This document shows positions 1 to 7,944 of a DNA stretch of 31,255 bases, piece after piece. This stretch comes from Bacteroidales bacterium (GTDB lineage Bacteria > Bacteroidota > Bacteroidia > Bacteroidales > P3). The DNA is taken from NCBI GenBank assembly GCA_004551865.1, contig SFPR01000032.1, positions 1 through 31,255 of the forward strand, in the 5' to 3' direction. Position 1 is the stretch's first letter, and each line of letters starts with the position of its first letter. Both the position numbers and the translations under genes were made by a program. The notes under the pieces were generated by a model. The model did not search any database and was not told the origin of the DNA. It saw only the letters and a list, made by a program, of their open reading frames with translations.

Positions 1-35
1 GGACTATGATTGTTCGGATACAGATTGTAAAAGGT

Positions 36-1169
36 TCACTTGGCAAAATATTCTTCCTTGTCGGGCAAATTTCTCCACGACCACTTGTCTGCCACCTTGC
101 CGTTTGTGATTTTAATCACTCCCGGATTGGAACGCAATATGGTCTTTATTGCCTTGTCATCGGCATTGTAGAAAGTTATGTTGGTCAAGTGGTACTTCTC
201 AATGAAGGTTGCACAATTTTCTGCCGATGATGCGGTAACAAAAATCACTCTTGCACCGCTGCCGATTGCTTTATTGGCAAATGGGATTATGACTTTCATT
301 CCTTTATCGGAAGTTTTGGTCAAGTCAAAAGCTGTTATCATATACAAATCGCTCGATGTATCGGAAAGAATGTCTATTGTTTCGTCTTCGTCAAAGCCTA
401 TCGCTTGTAATGAGAAGCCGTCTGCCGCAATGGTATTGGTGTTTACCACTCTCGAATCGACAAATGTCCACTCTGAAGCGAAGTTAGGGTTTTGCTGATA
501 CTCCGCCATGAGGTCTTCGGTGTTGAACTCTCTTTCTTTACCGCTCTTGTTGTTTTTGTAGGTTGCAAAGCTCTCGGGAGGAGTTGCATCATCTCCCACT
601 GCAATCATTCTGTTGCCTATCTTCCAAGGGCGAAAATCAATCACAGGTTCATAAACCGAGTTGTAGATTGCAAATGACAATATGAAAACAGAGAATATTG
701 ATGTGAGCAAATGTGCATTGACTTTAGATTTGGCAAAATCTGCCTTTCTCTCACAAAGGAAGATTACAAGCAAAATTACATCGAGTACGATATTTTTCCA
801 AAATGTCTGCCAATTTGTAAGAGTTACTGCATCGCCAAAGCAACCGCAATCGCTGACACGGTTGGTCAGTGCATCAACAAAGGTCAATATGGTAAAAAAC
901 GCCATAAACACCGCAGAGACAAGTCTTCCCGTTTTTCTGTAAAAGCCGAAAAACATCAGCACTCCCGTCATAAATTCCAAGCAACAAAGAACGACCGATG
1001 CCGTAATAGGAAGCCACGACATGGCTTCAACAAGTCCGCTCATCGAAAAGGCAGACAGATATTCTTCTATTTTATATGCTGTTCCCCAAGGGTCAACTGC
1101 TTTTACAAATCCTGAAAAAATGAATACTGCTCCAAAAACAGCTCTTGCCAAAAGATTGATTACTTTCAT
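36..1169 (-). CDS. DoxX/MauE-type membrane protein with thioredoxin-like C-terminal region (BT_3928-like)
   Basis: The 377-residue protein starts at the ATG at 1169. A TTG 24 bases upstream is also open but would overlap the preceding gene. The N-terminal ~150 residues hold about four hydrophobic segments, with an early GAVFIFSGFVKAVDPWGTAYK stretch typical of DoxX/MauE-like membrane proteins. A further hydrophobic segment follows a basic KADFAKSK stretch. The C-terminal third looks periplasmic and thioredoxin-like (VIFVTASSAENCATFIEKY) but has no CxxC motif, so disulfide catalysis is doubtful. It lies 13 bp after the DUF1599 gene, probably in one operon. In Bacteroides relatives this pair is commonly followed by tpiA, which would lie off the left edge. 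The family assignment is from recall; the biochemical role is unknown. Confidence 0.8.
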   Translation of the reverse strand: MKVINLLARAVFGAVFIFSGFVKAVDPWGTAYKIEEYLSAFSMSGLVEAMSWLPITASVVLCCLEFMTGVLMFFGFYRKTGRLVSAVFMAFFTILTFVDALTNRVSDCGCFGDAVTLTNWQTFWKNIVLDVILLVIFLCERKADFAKSKVNAHLLTSIFSVFILSFAIYNSVYEPVIDFRPWKIGNRMIAVGDDATPPESFATYKNNKSGKEREFNTEDLMAEYQQNPNFASEWTFVDSRVVNTNTIAADGFSLQAIGFDEDETIDILSDTSSDLYMITAFDLTKTSDKGMKVIIPFANKAIGSGARVIFVTASSAENCATFIEKYHLTNITFYNADDKAIKTILRSNPGVIKITNGKVADKWSWRNLPDKEEYFAK

Positions 1170-1182
1170 TGTAATTTGTTTT

Positions 1183-1728
1183 TTATTTGTCAAACGTTAG
1201 TTTTATGCTCGCAAATACCGAATAGTTCACAATGTCTGCATAGTTTGCTTCTATGCCTTCGCTAACCAAGGTCTTGCCATGGTTGTCTTCAATTTGTTTC
1301 AGACGTAATATTTTCATCAATATAAGGTCTGTGATTGAGCTTACTCTCATCTGTCGCCATGCTTCCGAATAGTCGTGATTTTTTCTCTCCATCAGCGATT
1401 TTGTTTGTGCCACATATTTGTCGTAAAGCTCCAATGCTCTTTCTTTTGTCAGCTCTTTATCGACAGGTTCGGAGGAAAGCTCAATCTGAATAAGTGCAAT
1501 AATTCCGTAGTTTATCATTCCGATAAATTCTGACAAAATGCCCTCATCTACAAGGCTCACTCCACTTTCTTGAATGCTTCTTATGCGATTGGCTTTGATG
1601 AATATTTGGTCTGTAAGCGACGAAAGCCTCAAAATTCTCCACGATGCACCATAATCCGACAGCTTGTTTTCAAACAGGTTGCGGCAGGTTTTGATAATAT
1701 TATCGTATTCTAAGCTCGTATTTCTCAT
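1183..1728 (-). CDS. DUF1599 family protein with two tandem copies of the domain
   Basis: The 181-residue soluble protein has no signal peptide. It contains two copies of the same motif about 94 residues apart: DYGASWRILRLSSLTD near residue 25 and DYSEAWRQMRVSSITD near residue 119. Each is followed by a K..R segment, an (E)G.....(Y/F)..(I/M)(I/V)NY helix and a hydrophobic stretch. This is the DUF1599 pattern (also called nucleotide modification associated domain 1). The function is not established, and the compact helical pattern is only loosely reminiscent of nucleotide-binding all-alpha domains. It is the first gene of a minus-strand operon and diverges from folP across 38 bp. The ATG at 1728 is the first good start. 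Confidence 0.85.
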   Translation of the reverse strand: MRNTSLEYDNIIKTCRNLFENKLSDYGASWRILRLSSLTDQIFIKANRIRSIQESGVSLVDEGILSEFIGMINYGIIALIQIELSSEPVDKELTKERALELYDKYVAQTKSLMERKNHDYSEAWRQMRVSSITDLILMKILRLKQIEDNHGKTLVSEGIEANYADIVNYSVFASIKLTFDK

Positions 1729-1736
1729 AAAATTGT

Positions 1737-1744
1737 TACTTTTG
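1737..1744 (+). promoter_or_regulatory. Candidate -7 promoter element for folP-cdaA
   Basis: TACTTTTG matches the Bacteroidetes -7 consensus TAnnTTTG and is followed by C, as at five other sites in this window. It ends 22 bp before the folP ATG. I see no good TTTG at the expected -33 spacing, so this rests on the -7 box and position only. Confidence 0.4.
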
Positions 1745-1766
1745 CTTGGTAAAACACCAAAGTAAA

Positions 1767-2642
1767 ATGATACAACAAGGCAAAATTACAAACAATTCCC
1801 TAAACAAGACTATTGTTTGCAACAAAAAAATAGTAGATTTGTCTTCTCCTCTTGTGATGGGAATTGCAAATCTCACCGATGACTCGTTCTATGACGGCGG
1901 CTGTTACAACGATTTTGAGAGAGCAAAAGCAAGGATTGACGAACTTGTACAACAAAAAGCCGACATTATTGACATTGGAGCTTGTTCCACTCGTCCGGGA
2001 GCAAAATTGGTTTCTGCAAAAGAAGAGATTGAAAGGCTTGTTCCTGTTGTTCGCTACACCAAAAAGGCCTATCCCGACAGCATTGTGTCGATTGACACCG
2101 TGTGGAGCGAAGTCAGCAGGGCTTGTGTTGGCGAGGGAGCAGACATTATCAACGATATTTCGGGCGGAAGTTTCGATTCAAATCTTTTTGAGACCATTGC
2201 CAAGCTCGATGTGCCTTACATACTCATGCACACTCCCACAACACCCGACAAGATGCAACAAAACCCACATTACGACAACCTTTTCTTGGAGATGTGCGAC
2301 TATTTTGCAACAAGATTGGAGCGTTTGAGACAACTCGGAGTAAAAGATATTATATTGGATTTGGGATTCGGGTTTGGCAAAACGCTGCAACACAACTACG
2401 AACTGCTCCGAAGACAAAAGGAATTTGAGATTTTCTCTCTTCCTATCCTCACCGGCATTTCTCGAAAGAGCATGATTTATCGTCCGCTCGGCTCTTGTCC
2501 TAAGCAAGCTCTCAACGGTACTACTTTTCTTCATGCCTTTGCTCTTGAAAACGGGGCAGACATTTTGAGAGTTCACGATGTGCCTGAGGCAAAAGAGTGT
2601 GTGGAATTGTTCAAACTTTATAACAACGCTTCACAACAATGA
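1767..2642 (+). CDS. folP: Dihydropteroate synthase
   Basis: This enzyme condenses 6-hydroxymethyl-dihydropterin diphosphate with p-aminobenzoate in folate synthesis and acts in the cytoplasm. The 291-residue product has the family signatures in order: MGIANLTDDSFYDGG near residue 31 (usual form MGIxNxTPDSFSDGG, here D replaces P), DIGACSTRPGA near residue 70, SIDT, NDISGG, an ILDLGFGFGKT segment and the C-terminal GISRKSM loop. I chose the ATG at 1767; an upstream in-frame TTG at 1746 would sit on the promoter-like element. The stop codon overlaps the cdaA start by four bases (ATGA), so the two are translationally coupled. The folP-cdaA arrangement is familiar in Bacteroidetes. Confidence 0.95.
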   Translation: MIQQGKITNNSLNKTIVCNKKIVDLSSPLVMGIANLTDDSFYDGGCYNDFERAKARIDELVQQKADIIDIGACSTRPGAKLVSAKEEIERLVPVVRYTKKAYPDSIVSIDTVWSEVSRACVGEGADIINDISGGSFDSNLFETIAKLDVPYILMHTPTTPDKMQQNPHYDNLFLEMCDYFATRLERLRQLGVKDIILDLGFGFGKTLQHNYELLRRQKEFEIFSLPILTGISRKSMIYRPLGSCPKQALNGTTFLHAFALENGADILRVHDVPEAKECVELFKLYNNASQQ

Positions 2643-3427
2643 TTTTATCTTCTATACAAGGCTTACCACCTTTCAGATTGGTCGATTTGATTGACATTGT
2701 CTTGGTTGCAGTTTTTTTTTACTACCTTTACCGACTGCTGAAGGGGACAAACGCAGTAAGTATCTTCATCGGGTTTATGCTGATTTTCTTTTCATGGAAA
2801 ATAGTCAGCTTTTGCGATATGAAGCTGCTCAGCGAAATTATCGGACAGTTTATTTCGGTAGGTGTGCTTGCGATAATTGTTATTTTCCAAGCCGAAATCA
2901 GGCAGTTTCTTCTTCGACTTGGTTCAAATTCGTGGAGTAGCAGATGGCTCAGCAGGCTCTTTTCCAAAACGAAAGAAGGAGAACAAAACTTAGATGTTAC
3001 TTCCATTGTGCAGGCTTGCGGACACATGTCTCAAACACTCACAGGTGCTTTGATAGTTATTTGCAAGGATAATCCATTGGAACAAATCATTCAAACCGGA
3101 GATGCTTTCACCTCACAGATAAGCTCACAGCTTTTGGAGACTATCTTTTTTAAGAATACACCTCTTCACGATGGTGCAGTGATTATTTCAAATGGAGAAA
3201 TAAAGGCTGCACGCTGCATTCTGCCTGTAAGCAAAAATCAATCCATTCCCGTATCTATGGGTCTAAGACACCGCTCTGCAATCGGCATTACCGAACAAAC
3301 AGATGCCATATCGGTGATTGTGAGCGAACAAACAGGGAAAATATCTGTTGCCAAACAAGGTGTGGTAAGACAAGGACTGAGCCTCAACGAACTGCAACAG
3401 TATCTCAACTCAGAATTTAACGACTGA
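2639..3427 (+). CDS. cdaA: Diadenylate cyclase CdaA (c-di-AMP synthase)
   Basis: This membrane-bound enzyme makes cyclic di-AMP from two ATP. The 262-residue protein begins with three hydrophobic segments (about residues 15-35, 40-56 and 68-84), followed by a basic linker and a DAC domain. The DAC signature residues are visible: LHDGAVII at 177-183 and GLRHRSAIG at 208-216. The size is as usual for CdaA (about 260-280 residues). The start overlaps the folP stop. No CdaR or GlmM neighbour is present, unlike the firmicute operons. A strong hairpin 68 bp after the stop ends the transcript. Confidence 0.95.
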   Translation: MILSSIQGLPPFRLVDLIDIVLVAVFFYYLYRLLKGTNAVSIFIGFMLIFFSWKIVSFCDMKLLSEIIGQFISVGVLAIIVIFQAEIRQFLLRLGSNSWSSRWLSRLFSKTKEGEQNLDVTSIVQACGHMSQTLTGALIVICKDNPLEQIIQTGDAFTSQISSQLLETIFFKNTPLHDGAVIISNGEIKAARCILPVSKNQSIPVSMGLRHRSAIGITEQTDAISVIVSEQTGKISVAKQGVVRQGLSLNELQQYLNSEFND

Positions 3428-3494
3428 CAAAGCCGCAAATCCGTCTTTGTAAATATCAGAAAACCAACATATTGATTATTCTTCTCGTTTGACA

Positions 3495-3538
3495 AAAATA
3501 AAACGCCGAATTGACAAAACAACTCGGCGTTTTATTTT
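3495..3538. terminator. Bidirectional hairpin between convergent cdaA and fbp
   Basis: A perfect 15-bp inverted repeat (3495-3509 with 3524-3538) reads A-rich, then CGCCGA, and its complement ends in a T-rich tract. The inner TTG/CAA can add three pairs. It works as an intrinsic terminator for both strands. The A-tract/CGCCG segment also matches the dispersed intergenic repeat found at 12737, 18267 and 24336. Confidence 0.8.
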
Positions 3539-3584
3539 GCTGACTCTTGATTTTATTTCAGCCTTTCGGCGTTTTGGTAAACTG

Positions 3585-5549
3585 CTATTTCTCTTTGACT
3601 AAACCTTCGTTGTAGGCATAGATGAGACGTTTGAGATTGTCAATTTGTTCTCTCAACTCTGCCCCTATCTCTGTGTCTCCTATCACGATTTGTTCTGTTC
3701 TCTGTTCAATGAGGTAGTTCTTTGAGATGATGTCGCTCTCGTTTTCGATAGATTCTTGGCGAGAACAGAATGGTTCATGCTCGACAAGGAACAACCTTGA
3801 AGAGCCTGAGACGAGTGTATAGCCGCCAATGCCTGTTTCTTTCTGGTATGCCTTCGACATTCCGCCGTCAATGACGAGCAATCTGCCGTTTGCCATAATC
3901 GGACTTTCGCCTTTCTTCACCTTGACAGGCACATGACCGTTAATTATGCGGGCTTTGTCATTTGTAAGTCCGAACTCTGCCAAAATTCTCTCACATACCT
4001 CCACATTATTTCTTAGAGAGTAATACAAATCTAAGCGTTCAGATTGAGGACCTTTGTCTTCTATCAGGTAGCGTTCAAAGGTTGCCATACGGTGTTTACC
4101 AAAAATCGGAGAGCAAGCACCACACCACAAATACCAGAAGTAGTCTCCGTCGTTGTTGGTCTGATTAAATCTGTTCACCCACACGTTTCGGATTGTCTGC
4201 TCCAAAGCATCGAGCAACTCCTTGCCTTTTACCATACGTCCTTTGTGGTTAAACTCCTTAAACTCGGTCTCGCTCTTCATCGGAATGCAGCCGTGGAGCA
4301 TGAGATTGTTGTTATAGACCAAATATACACTTCCTTTGGCAAACAAGAAAGACACATCGTCTTGCAACTTGGCAGAGTTGAGGAATGAACTTGTGAGTTT
4401 ATTCATCACCAATTCTTCTTCCGGTGTGAGTGCATACGGATTTTTGGGGTCTATGGTAGGGAAATAATAGTCTTTCAAAGGATAATCGGCTCCGTCAATA
4501 AAGATTGTACCTTTCTCATAGTCTATCTTGTCCAAGAGCAAACGGTGAGACATATCGAAGTCAGGGTTTCTCATCACAAGCTGTCCTTCGAGTTTGAAAC
4601 TAATGACGGCTATTGCCTTGTGTATCATGGTCATCAGACGCACGTTTGCATCAGAATAGTTTTCCGGTTTAGTCCCTTTCGGAATGAAAGGCACAGCAGG
4701 GTCGTTCTCGTATGTCGTTATGGCAAAGGTTATAAGAGGCATAAGGTTGATACCATAGTCGTCCTCTATAGTATCGAGGCTTCCGTATCGGGCAGTAAGA
4801 CGTATCACCTCAGCAACATCAAACTTGTTTCCGCAGGCTGCCCCCATCCATATAATATCGTGGTTTCCCCATTGAATGTCTGCCGCATGATGTGATTTCA
4901 AAAGTTCCATGACTTCGGCAGCTTTTGGTCCTCGGTCAAAAATATCTCCAATCACATGAAGCCTGTCAATCAACATCTGCTTGATAAAGGAACATATCGA
5001 TTCGATAAACTGATCGGAACGTTTCAAAGCCACAATACTATCGATAATACTTTCATAGTAGGCAAGTTTGTCGGAGGTTGTCTCGTTCAATAGCTCATCT
5101 ATGATGAACGCATACTCGCTCGACATTGCCTTTCGTACCTTTGAACGAGTATATTTCTTTGCAACCTGCCTTGCAACCTTGACCAATTTGTTGAGCGTAA
5201 GGCGATACCATTCGTCATTTACAACTCCTGCCGCCTTCAACTGGCTGAGCTTGTCGGCAGGATAGTATATTATTGTTGCAAGTTGGTTCTTCTCTGCAAC
5301 AGAAATTGAATGCCCGAAAACATCATCAATCTTTCTTTTTACGGCTCCCGAAGCGTTTGAAAGAATGTGGTTAAAAGTATCAAACTCTCCGTGAATGTCG
5401 GTAACAAAATGCTCCGTTCCCTTTGGCAGAAGGAGGATTGCCTGCAATTTTATTATCTCTGTGCTTGCAGCCTGCAAAGAAGGAAACTGCTTTGAGAGCT
5501 GATTGAGGAACTTCAATTCCTCTTTTGAAATTTCTATCTGGTTTTCCAT
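3585..5549 (-). CDS. fbp: Fructose-1,6-bisphosphatase, class III
   Basis: This gluconeogenic enzyme hydrolyses fructose-1,6-bisphosphate to fructose 6-phosphate. The length of 654 residues fits the large Fbp class known from Bacillus and Bacteroidetes (about 640-670), unlike classes I and II. The metallophosphatase motifs are visible: DIHGEFD at 51-57, GDIFDRGP at 201-208, GNHD at 228-231, and a late INGHVPVK segment. The gene is apparently transcribed alone from a promoter about 100 bp upstream and converges on cdaA. The aldolase gene fba lies elsewhere in the window (18418-19410), so two enzymes acting on the same sugar phosphate are present but not linked. Confidence 0.95.
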   Translation of the reverse strand: MENQIEISKEELKFLNQLSKQFPSLQAASTEIIKLQAILLLPKGTEHFVTDIHGEFDTFNHILSNASGAVKRKIDDVFGHSISVAEKNQLATIIYYPADKLSQLKAAGVVNDEWYRLTLNKLVKVARQVAKKYTRSKVRKAMSSEYAFIIDELLNETTSDKLAYYESIIDSIVALKRSDQFIESICSFIKQMLIDRLHVIGDIFDRGPKAAEVMELLKSHHAADIQWGNHDIIWMGAACGNKFDVAEVIRLTARYGSLDTIEDDYGINLMPLITFAITTYENDPAVPFIPKGTKPENYSDANVRLMTMIHKAIAVISFKLEGQLVMRNPDFDMSHRLLLDKIDYEKGTIFIDGADYPLKDYYFPTIDPKNPYALTPEEELVMNKLTSSFLNSAKLQDDVSFLFAKGSVYLVYNNNLMLHGCIPMKSETEFKEFNHKGRMVKGKELLDALEQTIRNVWVNRFNQTNNDGDYFWYLWCGACSPIFGKHRMATFERYLIEDKGPQSERLDLYYSLRNNVEVCERILAEFGLTNDKARIINGHVPVKVKKGESPIMANGRLLVIDGGMSKAYQKETGIGGYTLVSGSSRLFLVEHEPFCSRQESIENESDIISKNYLIEQRTEQIVIGDTEIGAELREQIDNLKRLIYAYNEGLVKEK

Positions 5550-5647
5550 GATGTCAAATGTTGATTATGTATTTATTTAATTGGTGTTTTGCTATCAAAA
5601 AACTTCTCTTTGCCTTTCTCAAAAGCCCGAAAGACAAAAACACGCTG

Positions 5648-5679
5648 CAAAAATAAGCATTTTTACAATCCGAACCAAA
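5648..5679 (-). promoter_or_regulatory. Predicted fbp promoter
   Basis: Read on the minus strand, TTTG (5679-5676) is followed after 20 bp by TATTTTTG (5655-5648), matching the Bacteroidetes -33/-7 consensus in both boxes and spacing. The predicted leader is about 90-95 nt. The rest of the 209-bp gap 5550-5758 shows no gene. Confidence 0.5.
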
Positions 5680-5758
5680 AAGAAAACAAAGAGTTTTTGC
5701 TTTGCCGGTCTTGAAAAGAGACGACAAAGAGCCTAAATCGACACCCTATACCTAAGAA

Positions 5759-6025
5759 CTAATCAATCTTAATGAGCGGTTCTCCAAAGAAAACCGATAA
5801 CATGGAAATAGTTTTGAGCGTAAAGTTGTGTTGTCCGCTCAACCATTTTGTAATCTCACTTGGCTTTCTGCCAAGTGCTTTGGCAAATTGGATCTTTGTC
5901 AAGCCTCTTGCGGTCATCAATTCATATATTCGATTTGACAAAGCGAACTCCATTTCCACTTCTTGCCGCACAACAGCAGAAGTATTTGCCAACATTTCAT
6001 CAAAAGAAGCATCTATCTTTTTCAT
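5759..6025 (-). CDS. HigA-like antitoxin, XRE-family helix-turn-helix protein
   Basis: The 88-residue protein has a helix-turn-helix around residues 39-66 (LTKIQFAKALGRKPSEITKW, then the recognition segment continuing to LSGQHNFTLKTI), typical of XRE/Cro-type DNA-binding antitoxins. The N-terminal half is helical and charged. The start overlaps the stop of the upstream gene by four bases (ATGA), the usual coupling in toxin-antitoxin pairs with the toxin first, as in HigBA. It probably binds and neutralises the upstream protein and represses the shared promoter; this is inferred from family and context. Confidence 0.8.
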   Translation of the reverse strand: MKKIDASFDEMLANTSAVVRQEVEMEFALSNRIYELMTARGLTKIQFAKALGRKPSEITKWLSGQHNFTLKTISMLSVFFGEPLIKID

Positions 6026-6495
6026 AAGTCGAACGTTTTGCCTGTTTCTATTGTATTTTCGCTCACCGCTATCGAGCCTTCTTTCACACCTTCTTTCAGA
6101 AGGGTGTCGAACTTCTGCAAAGTAATAACGTAACCTTTCAAAACATCATCTTCATTGTAAGTTTTGGTCTTTTTCACTCCTCCGTTACCAAGTATCAATA
6201 TGCTGTCGGACAATCGCAAACAATACAAACGGTGTTTTGAACGCAACACAAGCAAAGCACAAACTCTGTCATTCATCTTGCCTTCCGGAGGAAAGAAACG
6301 TTCAAAAGCCCCATAATCGGCAATCTTTCCAATAACATTTAACAATTTCTTTCGTCTGTAATCAATCTCAATTCGGCTTCGCTCATATTCGCTTCCACCT
6401 TTACAACACAAAAGCACGAAGAAAATTTCACTTAAAGGTGAAACAATGGAATTATTGCAGATTTTTTCAATAAATACACACCTCTTTGTCGGCAT
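6022..6495 (-). CDS. HigB-like toxin candidate (RelE/ParE superfamily), start uncertain
   Basis: The conserved part begins near base 6375 with IEIDYRRKKLLNVIGK and includes GKMNDRVCALLVLRSKHRLY, LRLSDSILILGNGGVKKT and the tail YNEDDVLKGYVITLQKFDTL. The pattern of a strand pair followed by a G-x-KKT turn resembles RelE/HigB-type ribosome-dependent nucleases common in Bacteroidetes. The coordinates use the ATG at 6495 (157 residues), but about 40 N-terminal residues before the conserved part look non-coding, and a real start might be a GTG at 6417 or TTG at 6411. An out-of-frame ATG with a purine-rich leader at 6386 lies just upstream of the conserved part, hinting at a one-base frameshift. The product may be intact or decayed. 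Confidence 0.6.
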   Translation of the reverse strand: MPTKRCVFIEKICNNSIVSPLSEIFFVLLCCKGGSEYERSRIEIDYRRKKLLNVIGKIADYGAFERFFPPEGKMNDRVCALLVLRSKHRLYCLRLSDSILILGNGGVKKTKTYNEDDVLKGYVITLQKFDTLLKEGVKEGSIAVSENTIETGKTFDL

Positions 6496-6566
6496 ATTCT
6501 GCTGCCTTGTTTTTGTATTCTCACCATGTTTTTGAGGCAAAATAAGGTAGTGTCGATATAAATTCG

Positions 6567-6574
6567 TACCTTTG
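6567..6574 (+). promoter_or_regulatory. Candidate -7 promoter element for panD
   Basis: TACCTTTG followed by CA lies 30 bp upstream of the panD ATG, the same extended motif as at 10057, 12668 (minus) and 12889. No clear TTTG is seen at the -33 position. Confidence 0.45.
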
Positions 6575-6604
6575 CACGCCGAAAGAAGAAAATATTTCAC
6601 GCTG

Positions 6605-6949
6605 ATGCAGATAGAAGTATTAAAATCGAAGATACACAGGGTTGCAGTTACTCAGGCAGATTTGAATTACATCGGTTCGATTACCATTGATGAGGACTTG
6701 ATGGACGCAGCCGGCATAATTGAGAACGAAAGAGTTTATATTTACAACATAAACAACGGAGAGCGTTTTGACACTTACGCAATCAAAGGCGAGAGAGGCT
6801 CGGGCAAGATTTGCCTTAACGGAGCTGCTGCACGCTTGGCTCAGGTTGGCGACTTGGTAATCATTGTTTCTTATGCTCTTATGGACTTTGAGCAAGCCAA
6901 AACGTTTCGTCCTACCGTCATATTCCCGAAAGATAACAAATTAGTCTGA
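6605..6949 (+). CDS. panD: Aspartate 1-decarboxylase (pyruvoyl enzyme)
   Basis: This enzyme makes beta-alanine from L-aspartate for pantothenate and coenzyme A. The 114-residue proenzyme has the self-cleavage site Gly24-Ser25 in YIGSITID; Ser25 becomes the pyruvoyl group. Other family marks are KSKIHRVAVT at 7-16 with Lys9, NINNGERFDTYAI and the LNGAAARLAQVGDLVIIVSY segment. I use the ATG at 6605; an upstream in-frame TTG overlaps the promoter-like element. It is the first gene of a plus-strand run, and the next gene starts five bases after the stop. No panC is seen nearby. Confidence 0.96.
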   Translation: MQIEVLKSKIHRVAVTQADLNYIGSITIDEDLMDAAGIIENERVYIYNINNGERFDTYAIKGERGSGKICLNGAAARLAQVGDLVIIVSYALMDFEQAKTFRPTVIFPKDNKLV

Positions 6950-6954
6950 TTGCT

Positions 6955-7944
6955 TTGAACTCTAAAGCAAAAAACGCAATAGTTACCACGTTTTTTATTC
7001 TCTTGGGTGTTGCTTTTGTGTTTTGGTTTTGGTCAAAACTCACGCCAAATGAGAGAATGCTGATGTGGCAATCGCTTTCCGACACCAATGTGTTTTGGTT
7101 TGCTCTTGCCATAGTGGTAAGTCTTTTGTCTCATTATGTGAGAGGGTTGCGTTGGAGGCTGCTTGGCGAGACTTTTGGTTGCAATGTTTCCAAGCTAAGC
7201 AGCTTTCTTGCGGTCATGAGCGGATATCTGACCAACCTTGCAGTACCTCGGCTTGGCGAAGTGGTACGTTGCACCATGTTACACAAGAGCGACAATGTCC
7301 CTATTGACAAATCCATAGGCTCAGTTCTCACCGAAAGAGCCGCCGACATGGTTTTATTTCTTCTCTTTCTGCTTATCACCCTTGTTATAAGCACTGATGT
7401 ATTGACCAACTACACACAACGCAACTTCAATGCCGACTTTGGCAGCTACGTCATTCCGCTTGCAGTTTGTGCAATAGCGTTTGCGGTGATTGTTGCGGTA
7501 TTTTGCATCTTTGGAAGACGCCTCAGGCAAACTATATTGTTCAAAAAGATTGCCAACTTTGCAAAAGGCTTGCTTCAAGGCATAAAAAGCATAATCAAAC
7601 TCCGTCGTCCGTGGCTTTTTGTCTTCTATTCTTTTGCCATTTGGGCTTTGTGGATTGTAGGAACACTGTGTTGCTTCATGGCTATCGACCAAACGTCTCA
7701 ACTAAACCTTGTTCACGCTCTTACAACCACCGTTTTGGGGGCATTCGGACCAATGATTACTCCCGGAGGAATAGGTTTGCAACCGGCAATATATGCAGAG
7801 GTCTTACAGAGTTTTGCAATCGACAGAGCGGTCGGCTATGCCTGCGGTTGGTTGAGCTGGATTGCTTCACAATCAGGAACAATCCTTGTCGGACTTTTTG
7901 CGTTTGTATATTTTTCATTCAAAAAGAAAAGCAAAGATTTATGA
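6955..7944 (+). CDS. Flippase-like integral membrane protein (lysylphosphatidylglycerol synthase TM family, UPF0104)
   Basis: The 329-residue protein has about eight hydrophobic segments and the family features SHYVRGLRWRLLG, NLAVPRLGEVVRCTML near residues 88-105, LTERAADMVLF and the late GAFGPMITPGGIGLQPAIYAE stretch. It corresponds to the membrane half of MprF-type proteins but lacks the soluble aminoacyl-transfer domain, so it is not a lysyl-PG synthase. Relatives are thought to move or bind lipids. The start is a TTG five bases after the panD stop; no earlier start is available without overlapping panD, and an ATG start would lose the first membrane segment. The stop overlaps the rfaE2 start (ATGA). 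Confidence 0.85.
   Translation: MNSKAKNAIVTTFFILLGVAFVFWFWSKLTPNERMLMWQSLSDTNVFWFALAIVVSLLSHYVRGLRWRLLGETFGCNVSKLSSFLAVMSGYLTNLAVPRLGEVVRCTMLHKSDNVPIDKSIGSVLTERAADMVLFLLFLLITLVISTDVLTNYTQRNFNADFGSYVIPLAVCAIAFAVIVAVFCIFGRRLRQTILFKKIANFAKGLLQGIKSIIKLRRPWLFVFYSFAIWALWIVGTLCCFMAIDQTSQLNLVHALTTTVLGAFGPMITPGGIGLQPAIYAEVLQSFAIDRAVGYACGWLSWIASQSGTILVGLFAFVYFSFKKKSKDL

Noticed and set aside
1781..1788. TAATTTTG on the minus strand as a promoter for the DUF1599 gene
   Set aside because: The -7 box is a match but lies inside folP and has no -33 box at a proper distance (nearest CAA-type match at 16 bp), so it was not annotated.
7467..7940. Upstream extension of the rfaE2 frame
   Set aside because: It overlaps the flippase-like gene in another frame and lacks family similarity; rfaE2 starts at 7941.
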